Assembly: GCA_964405665.1 (NCBI GenBank)
Contig: CAYOOT010000017.1
Coordinates: 1-41,380, forward strand
Origin: CAYOOT01 sp964405665
GTDB lineage: Bacteria > Bdellovibrionota_C > UBA2361 > SZUA-149 > CAZDWZ01
Length of the DNA: 41,380 bases
Direction: 5' to 3'
Shown in pieces: positions 16,162 to 24,534 of the stretch. The translations under genes were made by a program, and so were the position numbers. A model generated the notes under the pieces. That model searched no databases. It worked only from the letters and a program-made list of their open reading frames with translations, and was not told where the DNA came from. Positions within the stretch are counted from its first letter, which is position 1. Each line of letters begins with the position of its first letter.

Positions 16162-16785
16162 TTATTTTTCTTTATTGAGATAATTAAAAGTTAAAGCAGC
16201 AACAATGCCACCTGCCAGGTTGGCAGCAAAATAAATCCACAAATTTCCACAGTGAACAATGCCCAGCAAACATAAACCAAAAGCAACGGCTGGATTAAAA
16301 GCACCTCCGGAGATTCCCCCTACTGCAATTGCTCCAGCCAATACGGTGGAACCGATAGCCAAACCATAATAAGAATTACCGGCAGTTTTTTCTGCTGTGG
16401 CAACATTTAAAATTACAAAAGCTAGAGCAAATGTAAAAAGAAATTCTGCTAATAAAGTAGGCATTAAAGCAGGATTAATGGGTGTAATTACAGCACCGAC
16501 TTTTAAATACAAAATAGCTTGAGCAGCAGTAATTACTGCCAGCATTTGGGCGATGATATAAGGGAAAAAATCTTTATTAGAACATTTTCCTCTAATCCAA
16601 ACGGCTACTGTGACAGCAGGATTATAGTGTGCTCCGGAAATATAGCCACCCGAATAGATCATAACCATTAAAACAAAACCAATGGCAAAAGGAGCAAATT
16701 CTGAACCCCCGGGGTTGATTACAGTAAGACCAATAGTTAAAAATAAAAAGAAAGTGCCAATGAATTCTACCAGATATTTTTTCAT
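16162..16785 (-). CDS. MIP-family (aquaporin-like) channel
   Basis: The 207-aa channel has six membrane segments and two half-helix loops with NPA boxes: HYNPAVTVAV (NPA at 55-57) and AFNPAVAFGL (NPA near 164-166). MIP proteins conduct water, glycerol or similar small neutral solutes. The residue after the second NPA is Val, where most water channels have the selectivity-filter Arg (NPAR), so pore selectivity may differ. The protein is short, without the extra loops of GlpF. It is divergent from the SDR at 16908, with a 122-nt gap that contains a small inverted repeat (CCTTAA...TTAAGG near 16857-16875). Confidence 0.9.
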   Translation of the reverse strand: MKKYLVEFIGTFFLFLTIGLTVINPGGSEFAPFAIGFVLMVMIYSGGYISGAHYNPAVTVAVWIRGKCSNKDFFPYIIAQMLAVITAAQAILYLKVGAVITPINPALMPTLLAEFLFTFALAFVILNVATAEKTAGNSYYGLAIGSTVLAGAIAVGGISGGAFNPAVAFGLCLLGIVHCGNLWIYFAANLAGGIVAALTFNYLNKEK

Positions 16786-16907
16786 GGAATTTAAAACCTA
16801 TGTTTGTTAATGATATCAAAGCGTGTCCAGCACTAAGACTGCTGACATGCATGTTCCTTAACCGTTTTTTAAGGCATAATCAAGAATAATCGAAATGGAG
16901 TATTTAT

Positions 16908-17684
16908 ATGATTTGTAATCTTCAAGGCAAAGTTGCTGTAGTTACCGGTGCCGGTTTAAGAGCAGGGGATGCACTAGCTGGTTTTGGTCCGACGATCGCT
17001 ATTGCCTTAGCAAAACAAGGCGCTAAGGTTGCGGTCTTGGATTTGAAACTTGAAGATAGCGAGCGAACAGTAAAAGAAATAAATTCTATTTCCCAAGAAG
17101 CATTAGCTTTTGCTGTGGATGTTTCAAATATCAAAAATTCTCAAGAAACAATTCGTCAAATTAAATCAAAATTCGGACGTTTGGATATTATTGTAAATAA
17201 TGCCGGTGTTACTAATGAAATTCCACTTACAGAATTATCTGAGAGTGATTGGGATCTGATGAGTAATGTTAATGGTAAAGGAGCTTTTTTTGCAGCACAA
17301 GAAGCATTGCGAATTATGATCGATCAAAAAGAAGGCGGAGTTTTAGTTTTTATTGCATCTGATGCCGCAAGAAAAGGAGCACAAGTTGTCAATGCCGGCT
17401 ATACTTATTCCAAAGCCGGGGAAGTTGGCATTATGAAAAGTTTTGCTCGTGTCGGAGCAGAACATAAAGTTCGCTCGGTAGCTATTTTGCCAGGACCTGG
17501 TAGAACGGAAATGAGCAGGTATTGGCCGGAAGAAAAAAGAGAGATGTTACTTAAACAAATGTTTTCTAAAAAATTCGTTGAACCTGCAGAGATCGCAAGA
17601 GCAGTGTTGTTTGCGGTGGATCCGGTAATGGATTCTCTTACCGGCTGTTGTATTGATGTTAATTCCGGGCTTTGGATTGGCTAG
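16908..17684 (+). CDS. Short-chain dehydrogenase/reductase, FabG-like
   Basis: This 258-aa SDR starts with VAVVTGAGLRAGDALAG, an expanded glycine loop, and has NNAGV, the catalytic Ser in IASDAARKG and the Tyr-Lys pair in YTYSK. The Asp in VLDLK after beta-2 favours NAD(H). Substrate is unknown. A good ribosome site (GGAG, 8 nt before the ATG) sets the start. The rhodanese gene follows by 25 nt, so it may be cotranscribed with the persulfide genes. Confidence 0.88.
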   Translation: MICNLQGKVAVVTGAGLRAGDALAGFGPTIAIALAKQGAKVAVLDLKLEDSERTVKEINSISQEALAFAVDVSNIKNSQETIRQIKSKFGRLDIIVNNAGVTNEIPLTELSESDWDLMSNVNGKGAFFAAQEALRIMIDQKEGGVLVFIASDAARKGAQVVNAGYTYSKAGEVGIMKSFARVGAEHKVRSVAILPGPGRTEMSRYWPEEKREMLLKQMFSKKFVEPAEIARAVLFAVDPVMDSLTGCCIDVNSGLWIG

Positions 17685-17709
17685 TTTTTAAATTTAAGGA
17701 TAATCAATT

Positions 17710-18273
17710 ATGAAAAATGCATACAAAATAATTCCCCCCAATAAGATAGCAGATCTACAAAAACAGGGCGCTTTATTAGTGGATGTTCGAACACCGGCAG
17801 AATATGAAGAAAAACATATAGAAACTGCCGTTAACATTCCTTTAGGAAGTCTAACAGATGATCAAGTTCTTGCGCTTTGCAATAATAATAAATCTGCCCC
17901 AATCATTTTTCTTTGTGCTTCTGGTACAAGAAGTAAGCAAGCCTCAGAAAAAATTTCAGGAGCTGGATTTGAAAATGTTTCCAGTGTAGAAGGAGGAACT
18001 AATGCTTGCGCTGCAATCGGTTTAAAAATCATTCAAGGAACAACTTCTGTTATTTCCCTGGAGCGGCAAGTACGAATTGCTGCAGGAAGTTTTGTGTTAT
18101 TGGGAGTTATCCTTTCTTATTACATCGCCCCCGGATTTATTTTACTTAGTGCTTTTGTCGGTGCAGGATTAGTTTTTTCCGGTATTACCGATACTTGCGG
18201 GATGGGAATGTTACTTGCAAAAATGCCTTGGAATACTAAAAATTGTTCACCGAATAGTTGTTGCAATAAATAA
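17710..18273 (+). CDS. Rhodanese-DUF2892 membrane protein
   Basis: The 187-aa protein has an N-terminal rhodanese domain (about 5-110) with VDVRTPAEYEEKHI and the catalytic loop LCASGTRS (C69). A C-terminal DUF2892-type double membrane hairpin (about 122-170) ends in the conserved TDTCGMGMLLAKMPWN. Rhodaneses carry sulfane sulfur as a cysteine persulfide, here held at the cytoplasmic membrane face. It lies 7 nt before the CoA-disulfide-reductase/rhodanese gene, so both act in sulfane-sulfur handling or sulfide detoxification. Confidence 0.92.
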   Translation: MKNAYKIIPPNKIADLQKQGALLVDVRTPAEYEEKHIETAVNIPLGSLTDDQVLALCNNNKSAPIIFLCASGTRSKQASEKISGAGFENVSSVEGGTNACAAIGLKIIQGTTSVISLERQVRIAAGSFVLLGVILSYYIAPGFILLSAFVGAGLVFSGITDTCGMGMLLAKMPWNTKNCSPNSCCNK

Positions 18274-18280
18274 TGAAAAG

Positions 18281-19942
18281 ATGAAAAAAACAAAAATTGT
18301 TATCATAGGGGGCGTTGCTGGCGGAGCAAATGTTGCTACAAGAGCACGTCGCCTTAGTGAATCTGCTGAAATAATTATTTTAGAAAGAGGGCCATATTTG
18401 TCTTTTGCAAATTGCGGATTGCCTTATCATATCGGGGGAGAAATTAAAGATCGTTCTCGTCTTGTTTTACAAAATCCTGAATCTTTCCAACAAAGATACC
18501 GCATTGATGCGCGAGTGGAAAATGAAGTTTTAGAGATTAGCCCTAGTAATAAAACAGTTACGGTAAAAGATTCCAGTGGGAAAATTTATCAGGAAAGTTA
18601 CACACATCTTGTTCTTTCTACAGGAGCAGCACCCTTAAAGCCGCCAATTCCCGGAATAGATTTGCCTGGACATTTCTCTCTTAGAACCATGGGAGATATG
18701 GATAAAATTATTGACTGGATTAAAAATAAACCGCTTAAAAAAGTTGCTGTTATCGGCGGAGGATATATCGGTTTAGAATTGTTGGAGCAACTTTTGCATT
18801 ATAATTTTGAACTTTCATTAATAGAGGCTTTACCTCAAGTGATGGCACCGCTGGATTCGGAAATGGCAGAAATTTTACATCAAGAGATCAAATCAAAGGG
18901 AGTTCAATTATATTTAGGAAGTGCCGTTAAGAAATTTGATCAGCCGGAAGGACAGGCACTCGCTTCTATTGTCGAGACAAATGACGGAAGGCGTTTTGAA
19001 GCGGATATGGTAATTCTTGGTTTGGGTGTAAAACCGGAAACTGTCTTAGCCAAAGCTGCCGGATTGGAAATAGGGATGCGGGGTGGTATAAAGGTGAATC
19101 AGTATTTAGAAACATCGGATCCTGATATTTTTGCTATCGGGGATGTTATTGAGGTTAAAGATTTCGTTACAGGAGAATTAGTAGTTATTCCACTTGCCGG
19201 ACCGGCTAATCGCCAGGGGCGCTTAGTAGCGGATAATATTTTAGGAAAAAGAGCCGCTTATCATGGAACTTTGGGAACCGCGGTTTTAAGGCTTTTTGAG
19301 TTGATCGCCGGCTGTACCGGTGCCAATGAAAAAACATTAAAACGTTTGGGAATTAACTATCAAAGTCTTTCTTTACATCCGATGTCGCATGCTAGTTATT
19401 ATCCAGGTGCTTCCGCAACTTCTTTGAAAATTTTATTTTCACCTGATTCCGGAAAAATTCTTGGAGCCCAAGCTATCGGAAAAGAAAATATCGATAAACG
19501 AATAGATGTGATTGCAACGGCAATCAAAGCCGGATTAACAGTTGATGATCTTGCCGATTTAGAGCTTTGTTATGCTCCGCCGTTTGGTTCGGCAAAAGAT
19601 CCGATAAATATTGCCGGCATGGCTGCACAGAATTCGATGCGCAATTATTGCAAACCAATATCTGCTTTGGAACTATTTAATTTAGGGAAAACGGTAACTA
19701 TACTTGATGTCAGAGATGATCGAGAAAGAGAAGCGGGATTTATTCCTAATTCAATTCATATCCCTATAAATCAATTACGTGATCGTTTAAGTGAACTACC
19801 AAAAGATAAAGAAGTAGTTGCTTATTGTCATTCCGGGCAAAGATCATATTATGCTTGTCGAATCCTTTTGCAAAATGGTTATCATTGTAGAAATCTTAGT
19901 GGCGCTTTTAAGACTTGGCAGTTATCCATTCCTTTAAATTAA
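18281..19942 (+). CDS. CoA-disulfide reductase/NADH-dependent persulfide reductase with rhodanese domain
   Basis: The 553-aa flavoenzyme has an N-terminal FAD loop (IVIIGGVAGGANVATRAR), the redox-active cysteine in SFANCGLPYHIGG (C45), an NAD-binding loop (AVIGGGYIGLE) and a dimerisation domain. A C-terminal rhodanese domain has DVRDDREREAG and catalytic YCHSGQRS (C516). This fusion is the CoADR-Rhd/Npsr type, which reduces CoA persulfides, CoA disulfide or polysulfide with NAD(P)H. I chose the ATG at 18281 because it opens on the FAD motif and lies 7 nt after the preceding stop; an upstream in-frame ATG at 18215 is inside the preceding gene. The 3' end overlaps the convergent TrmB-type gene by 9 nt. 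Confidence 0.93.
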   Translation: MKKTKIVIIGGVAGGANVATRARRLSESAEIIILERGPYLSFANCGLPYHIGGEIKDRSRLVLQNPESFQQRYRIDARVENEVLEISPSNKTVTVKDSSGKIYQESYTHLVLSTGAAPLKPPIPGIDLPGHFSLRTMGDMDKIIDWIKNKPLKKVAVIGGGYIGLELLEQLLHYNFELSLIEALPQVMAPLDSEMAEILHQEIKSKGVQLYLGSAVKKFDQPEGQALASIVETNDGRRFEADMVILGLGVKPETVLAKAAGLEIGMRGGIKVNQYLETSDPDIFAIGDVIEVKDFVTGELVVIPLAGPANRQGRLVADNILGKRAAYHGTLGTAVLRLFELIAGCTGANEKTLKRLGINYQSLSLHPMSHASYYPGASATSLKILFSPDSGKILGAQAIGKENIDKRIDVIATAIKAGLTVDDLADLELCYAPPFGSAKDPINIAGMAAQNSMRNYCKPISALELFNLGKTVTILDVRDDREREAGFIPNSIHIPINQLRDRLSELPKDKEVVAYCHSGQRSYYACRILLQNGYHCRNLSGAFKTWQLSIPLN

Positions 19943-20701
19943 TTTCCAGAGGAGTTGAAAAGTTGTGCGCTGATTGGCGGCAAAAACTGCATCTTTTAAT
20001 TGAAAAGCATAATGAGGTTGTTGTCTAGTCATAATCATTATAACGTATTCTCCTAAAGACCAGATAGTGCTGGAAAACTCAGTTCCTTTGGGAAGTTTTT
20101 TGATTTGCCTTCTAGATATTTTACCCCGTAGTTTATTTTCTATCTCAGAGCGATTAGATAACAAGTTGACTTTTTCTTCTGGTTTCATCTTACTCCAGTA
20201 GCGATCCAGCCATTGGCGATAGTTGAGAACGAAATCTGTATCTTGATAACCCCACCAGGTAAAATCATAACGAGAAATACTTTCTTGCCATTCTGCTTCA
20301 TAAGTATAAAGCATATTTTCAATGTTTTTTGTGCCTTCAAAAAACTGTATTCGGGGAATACTAAAATTAGAGCTAGTGAACATTGGAGAAACAAGTTTAA
20401 GCAGTTCTTGGGCAACATCTTCTTTATCTTTAATTATTTTGGCATTATTTTCTTTTTCTGAGTCCACCATTTTTGTCAGGGAAGTGGGAGAATTTGCCAA
20501 ATATAAGGTTACATCTTTATCGTGCTCAATTGAAACAACTCCTTTTTGAATCAGTGATTCTAAAACAGAGTAGGTTGTGGAACGGGGAATATTTGCTTTT
20601 TTTGCCAAAAGGGAAGCAGCGGCTTTTCCTAGTTCAGCAAGTGCCAAGTAGACTGAAGTTTCCGTGGGAGAGAAACCTAATTTTTGAAAAAGATGTTCCA
20701 T
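19934..20701 (-). CDS. TrmB-family transcriptional regulator
   Basis: The 255-aa protein begins with a winged helix-turn-helix (residues 1-70: GFSPTETSVYLALAELGKAA, IPRSTTYSVLESLIQKGVV), then a helical region and a C-terminal domain like that of sugar- or ligand-sensing TrmB-like proteins. TrmB-type regulators are commonest in archaea and also occur in bacteria. It is divergent from the LivK-type gene at 20855 across a 153-nt gap and convergent with the CoADR gene, so either could be its target; the divergent binding protein is the more likely one. The ligand is unknown. Confidence 0.82.
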   Translation of the reverse strand: MEHLFQKLGFSPTETSVYLALAELGKAAASLLAKKANIPRSTTYSVLESLIQKGVVSIEHDKDVTLYLANSPTSLTKMVDSEKENNAKIIKDKEDVAQELLKLVSPMFTSSNFSIPRIQFFEGTKNIENMLYTYEAEWQESISRYDFTWWGYQDTDFVLNYRQWLDRYWSKMKPEEKVNLLSNRSEIENKLRGKISRRQIKKLPKGTEFSSTIWSLGEYVIMIMTRQQPHYAFQLKDAVFAANQRTTFQLLWKLI

Positions 20702-20788
20702 CGGGAATGTTGTCGAAGTATTGTCGGCAATAGAAGTTATTATAAATATTAATAAATTTCAAGATAAAATATATTTTGTCCTCAATTA

Positions 20789-20817
20789 TTGACTTACTTG
20801 AGAATAATCCTCATAAT
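20789..20817 (+). promoter_or_regulatory. Predicted promoter of LivK-type gene B with possible operator
   Basis: TTGACT (20789-20794) and CATAAT (20812-20817) are 17 nt apart. Inverted hexamers ATTATT and AATAAT lie over the -35 and spacer, a plausible operator for the divergent TrmB-type regulator. The operator idea is inference. Confidence 0.45.
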
Positions 20818-20854
20818 TCCCCCGCATTATCATAAACTTTTATGTCGGTGAAAT

Positions 20855-21967
20855 ATGAAAAGAAATACAAGATTTAAATTTTTTCTGATTTTAATCTTAA
20901 CATTGCTTACTATTAATTTTAACAAAATCAGTTTTGCGCAAGACAATTCCACTTTCAAGTTGGGAGCTCTTTTGTGTCTAACCGGAGATTGTGCCGAATG
21001 GGGAAATAATTCCCTTAAAGCAATCCAACTTGCGGTAGAAGAATTAAACATCAAAGATGGTGGAATACTCGGAAAGAAAATAGAACTGCAAGTGCAAAAT
21101 AGTAAAGAAGCAGATGGAGGAAGTAATGCAGTTTCTGCTTTCAAATATTTAACTCTTAACCCCGAAGTTAATTATATTATCGGTCCAACTTGGTCTACAG
21201 GAGGACTTCCTATTGCTCCATTGATTGCAGCAAAAAAAGATTTAATAGTTACTTCTCCATCTCTGGGAGTAGCTGCTTTTAATGAAACGGCAGATAATAT
21301 TTTTAATACCTGGCCTCATGATTCTTATTCTACAAAAGCCTTAGCTGAGTACGCGGTTAAACAAGGCTGGAAAAAGGTAGCAATTTTTAGCGGTAATGAT
21401 GATCCTTGGGTAATGACTCAAGGCAATACCTTTGAAGAAGAATTTAAACGTCTTGGTGGAGAAGTAAGTATTAAAATCGAAGTAAATAGAAAAACTACAG
21501 AAGTTAAAGTTGAAGCGGCTAAAATAAAGGCCAGTAATCCAGATGCTGTTTTTTATTCAGATACTTATAATATGTCCAAAGTTGCCAGAGAACTCAGAGC
21601 GATGAAATTTACAGGTCATCAATTATCAATATTAATGGATGATACGAGAGTAAAAGAAGCTCAAGGTGCTTTAGAAGAAACTGTTTTTGCTCAATATGAT
21701 GAGGCTACCCCAGAATTTCAAGCTGCCTATCAAAAAAAGTATCAAGAAAAACCTGGAATAACTGCGGACACTGCTTATGATACAGTCAAGCTTTATGCTT
21801 GGGCAATTAATCAAGCAAAAAGCTTGGATACAAATAAAGTTAAGGCAGTCTTATTGAAAGCAGATTATCATGGTGCTTCCGGTCGAATTGTTTTTGATGC
21901 CCAAGGTGGAGTAATTAAAACTCCGGTATTTTGGTTTGTTAGAAACGGAAAATTTGAGAAGTTATAG
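20855..21967 (+). CDS. Orphan LivK-type substrate-binding protein, copy B
   Basis: This 370-aa exported protein has a signal peptide (about 1-28, cleavage near FAQD). A type I periplasmic binding fold follows, with LGALLCLTGDCAEWG, KDGGILGKKIEL, YIIGPTWSTGGLPIAP and SPSLGVAAFNETADNIFNT. Key stretches match copy A at 12752-13876, including the C-x4-C pair. It is likely an amino-acid or small-organic-ligand receptor of the branched-chain ABC family, but no permease or ATPase genes are near. Its 3' end overlaps the convergent Lrp/AsnC gene by 6 nt. The start follows GGTGAAAT, a moderate ribosome site. Confidence 0.9.
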   Translation: MKRNTRFKFFLILILTLLTINFNKISFAQDNSTFKLGALLCLTGDCAEWGNNSLKAIQLAVEELNIKDGGILGKKIELQVQNSKEADGGSNAVSAFKYLTLNPEVNYIIGPTWSTGGLPIAPLIAAKKDLIVTSPSLGVAAFNETADNIFNTWPHDSYSTKALAEYAVKQGWKKVAIFSGNDDPWVMTQGNTFEEEFKRLGGEVSIKIEVNRKTTEVKVEAAKIKASNPDAVFYSDTYNMSKVARELRAMKFTGHQLSILMDDTRVKEAQGALEETVFAQYDEATPEFQAAYQKKYQEKPGITADTAYDTVKLYAWAINQAKSLDTNKVKAVLLKADYHGASGRIVFDAQGGVIKTPVFWFVRNGKFEKL

Positions 21968-22426
21968 AATTTTTAGATCTCTCATGATTGGAGTATCCAG
22001 AACCATAATAGTTTGTGTGCTTTGAATTTCACGGATTCCTTGGAGTTCCAGCAAGAAGGCATGTAAATCTTGAATGCTTTTTACCAAAATTCTGCAGAAG
22101 ATATTATATTGGCCGGTGGAATAGTGTGCTTCGACAATATTTTCAAAATCTCGAAGTTTCTCGATCACTTTTTTGTAATCACGGGCATTATGTAAATTAA
22201 CTCCCAGAAAAGAAGTGATAGTATAACCTAATTTTGCATAATCAATAATCAGCTTAGAGCCAGAAACAATCCCGGACTTTTTTAATTTCTCCATGCGAAT
22301 ATGAATGGTGCCACTGGAAACACCAAACTCTTTAGCTAATTCCGTAAAGGGTTTGCGGGAATCATTAGAGAGGGCAATGAGGATTTTTTTATCCAAACTA
22401 TCTAATTCATTCTCGTTTTCTAGCAT
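21962..22426 (-). CDS. Lrp/AsnC-family transcriptional regulator
   Basis: The 154-aa protein has an N-terminal helix-turn-helix (LDSLDKKILIALSNDSRKPF, then ELAKEFGVSSGTIHIRMEKL) and a C-terminal RAM/AsnC ligand-binding domain (about 75-150) with the conserved EAHYSTGQYNIFCRI. Such proteins sense amino acids and often control their own gene and nearby transport genes. Its place between the LivK-type receptor and the Cys-rich gene suggests local control of both. It reads away from a long AT-rich region. Confidence 0.9.
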   Translation of the reverse strand: MLENENELDSLDKKILIALSNDSRKPFTELAKEFGVSSGTIHIRMEKLKKSGIVSGSKLIIDYAKLGYTITSFLGVNLHNARDYKKVIEKLRDFENIVEAHYSTGQYNIFCRILVKSIQDLHAFLLELQGIREIQSTQTIMVLDTPIMRDLKIL

Positions 22427-22537
22427 TTTTAAATTCCCAAATTCTTATTCTCTTCGGCTAACCATCTGGCAAAATTGCAACAGCTTCAGGATATAAAATT
22501 TAAAATATCTTAGTAATTTATTGATTATATTGATAAG

Positions 22538-22564
22538 ATTATATAATTTATAAAAATAAGTCAA
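22538..22564 (-). promoter_or_regulatory. Possible promoter of the Lrp/AsnC gene
   Basis: TTGACT (22559-22564) and TATAAT (22538-22543) occur on the minus strand with a short 15-nt spacer, about 105 nt before the coding start. The 437-nt gene-free stretch 22427-22863 is extremely AT-rich and otherwise holds only this site and the plus-strand promoter at 22714. An Lrp-type autoregulatory site could lie here, but no clear palindrome was found. Confidence 0.35.
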
Positions 22565-22713
22565 TAATAATTATAGTATTATAAGTAAAACATTAAATTT
22601 ATCTAAATATCAAAATCTCAAATCCCTAAATCAGCAAATCAAAATAGAATATTTTTATCTTTAAGTAAAAATTACTATCAATATTGAAAATATTCTATCT
22701 ATATGGATAATTA

Positions 22714-22741
22714 TTGACATAATTTCATTATAAGTTATGAT
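22714..22741 (+). promoter_or_regulatory. Predicted promoter of Cys-rich gene B
   Basis: TTGACA (22714-22719, perfect consensus) and TATGAT (22736-22741) are 16 nt apart. The predicted leader is about 115 nt and contains CCTTTTGTTAAAAAAGG, a weak hairpin, before the ribosome site AGAGGTG at the Cys-rich gene. Confidence 0.5.
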
Positions 22742-22863
22742 TTATAGAAAATATATAAATTTGAAATTGCTTAAATATACCTTTTGTTAAAAAAGGCAAT
22801 TTTTATTGAGGTAGCTAAGCAGGCGAAATTAAGTAAGCCTAATTCGCAAGTAAGAGGTGAAAA

Positions 22864-24528
22864 ATGAAAGAAGCATGTTGTAACAGTTGTAAAAAGAAAT
22901 TTTCTGTTTCTTCAGAGGAGGAGAGTTTTTTAAAAAAAATGGATTTGCCCTGTCCGCCTCGAAACTGTCCGGATTGTAGGCGTCAACGCCGATTGGCATT
23001 TCGTAATGAACGGCGGATGTTCCACCGTGTCTGTGATGAATCAGGTCGTCGTGTAGTGGCTGTATATCCGCAGGAGACTAAGCAGAAGCTAGTAATGTAT
23101 GAGCAGTCACTATGGTGGGATTACCAGAAAATGGATCCTTTAAGTTTTGGAAGGGATTTTGATTTTTCACGACCCTTTTTTAGTCAATTTGCAGAACTAA
23201 AGGAGGCCGTTCCTCATCCCAATCTTCACAATACCAATGTGGAAAATGCGCAGTTTGGCAACCATTGTGTTTCTAACAAAAATTGTTATCTGACCATTGC
23301 CAGTGATATCTGTGAGGATTGCTACTATACATATTGGGCGATTCGTTGTCGCGATTGTTATGACTGCTCCTTGGCCTACGATTGCGAGCTTTGTTACTCC
23401 TGTGTTGATGTTCGCCTCTGCTATAATTGCGAAGCGGTGGTTAATTCAGAAAACATGACCGATTGCGGATACTGCTACGACTCCAAAGGATGTTTTGATT
23501 GCTTTGGCTGTGTAGGAATACGTCACAAGACAAACTTTTTTCTCAACCAGCCCCTTTCCGAAACAGACTACCGTTTGAAGCTTAAAGAGCTGCGCAACAA
23601 CAAACGGCGGTATGAAGAATTTCTTCTGTGTTATGAACAATTGAAAAGAAATTTTGCCCAAAGTCCGATAAAAAATATTCAAAGCGAAGGTGTCATTGGA
23701 GACCGACTCTGGCGCTGTCGTGATTGCAAAGAAAGCTTTGATTTGGAACGTTGTCATGATGTAAACCATTCGACTTTTGGATTTGATGGAATCAGTTGTC
23801 AGGACATCGACTTTTTTGGCCGCAGCGAAATGATGTACGAAGGTTTTTCGGCTTTCGGACAATATAATTGTATTTCCACCATCCTCTGTCATTTTAGTCA
23901 TGATGCATTTTACAGTGAATATTGTATTTCTTCACATCATGTCTTGGGCTGTGTTTGTTTACATCACCAAGATTACTGCATTCTCAATAAACAGTACTCC
24001 AAGGAAGAATGGGAGATTTTAATGCCCAAAATAGTCTCGCACATGAAGAAGACCGGAGAATGGGGAGAATTCTTTCCGGTCGAAACTTCTCCCTTTCCTT
24101 ACAACTATACGGTAGCACAAAAATACTACCCACTTTCTGAAGAAGAGATTAAGGAGCGCGGCTGGTGGTACAAGAAAGACGACCTGATCGATCGTGAGCA
24201 GCAAATCAATAAATCTCCTGAACTCCTGATGCTTCCGGAAAATGACAGCGAAGTTGATATTTCTATTTGTCGAAAACCGTTGCGTTGCGAACGAACGGGA
24301 CGCGTATACCAAATTATGCCTAAGGAATTTGAATATCTGCGCGCCCGCAATATTCCGCTTCCTCGTATTCATCAAGATGAACGAAATGAGTTACGGATGG
24401 CACAGCGTAACCCGCAGCGAATGTGGAAACGTAGTTGTGTCAAATGTTCGGCGCCGATTGAAACTGCCTATGACCCTAGCGGCGGTTGGCAAGTTTGCTG
24501 TACTAGTTGTTACGAAAAATCGTTGTAA
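22864..24528 (+). CDS. Cys-rich zinc-ribbon protein, copy B
   Basis: The 554-aa protein has the same order as 11057-12739: an N-terminal zinc ribbon (CNSC at 6-9, later CPDCRRQRRLAFRNE), a Cys-rich array (CRDCYDCSLAYDCELCYSC, then CFDCFGCVGIRHKTNFFLN), a second array ending HHQDYCILNKQYSKEEWEIL, and a C-terminal ribbon (CVKC...CTSC). The motif EWGEFFP after the second array equals EWGEYFP in copy A. Metal binding or a Cys-stabilised repeat fold is likely; function is unknown. Its codons are richer in G and C than those of its neighbours, with many CGT, CGC and CGG arginines, which hints at a different origin. A strong ribosome site (AGAGGTG) sets the start. It converges with the HD gene, leaving 6 nt. 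Confidence 0.85.
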   Translation: MKEACCNSCKKKFSVSSEEESFLKKMDLPCPPRNCPDCRRQRRLAFRNERRMFHRVCDESGRRVVAVYPQETKQKLVMYEQSLWWDYQKMDPLSFGRDFDFSRPFFSQFAELKEAVPHPNLHNTNVENAQFGNHCVSNKNCYLTIASDICEDCYYTYWAIRCRDCYDCSLAYDCELCYSCVDVRLCYNCEAVVNSENMTDCGYCYDSKGCFDCFGCVGIRHKTNFFLNQPLSETDYRLKLKELRNNKRRYEEFLLCYEQLKRNFAQSPIKNIQSEGVIGDRLWRCRDCKESFDLERCHDVNHSTFGFDGISCQDIDFFGRSEMMYEGFSAFGQYNCISTILCHFSHDAFYSEYCISSHHVLGCVCLHHQDYCILNKQYSKEEWEILMPKIVSHMKKTGEWGEFFPVETSPFPYNYTVAQKYYPLSEEEIKERGWWYKKDDLIDREQQINKSPELLMLPENDSEVDISICRKPLRCERTGRVYQIMPKEFEYLRARNIPLPRIHQDERNELRMAQRNPQRMWKRSCVKCSAPIETAYDPSGGWQVCCTSCYEKSL

Positions 24529-24534
24529 AAAGAA

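Noticed and set aside
22427..22863. AT-rich gap as a replication origin or CRISPR-like region
   Set aside because: No DnaA boxes, regular direct repeats or spacers were seen; it contains only promoter-like sites.
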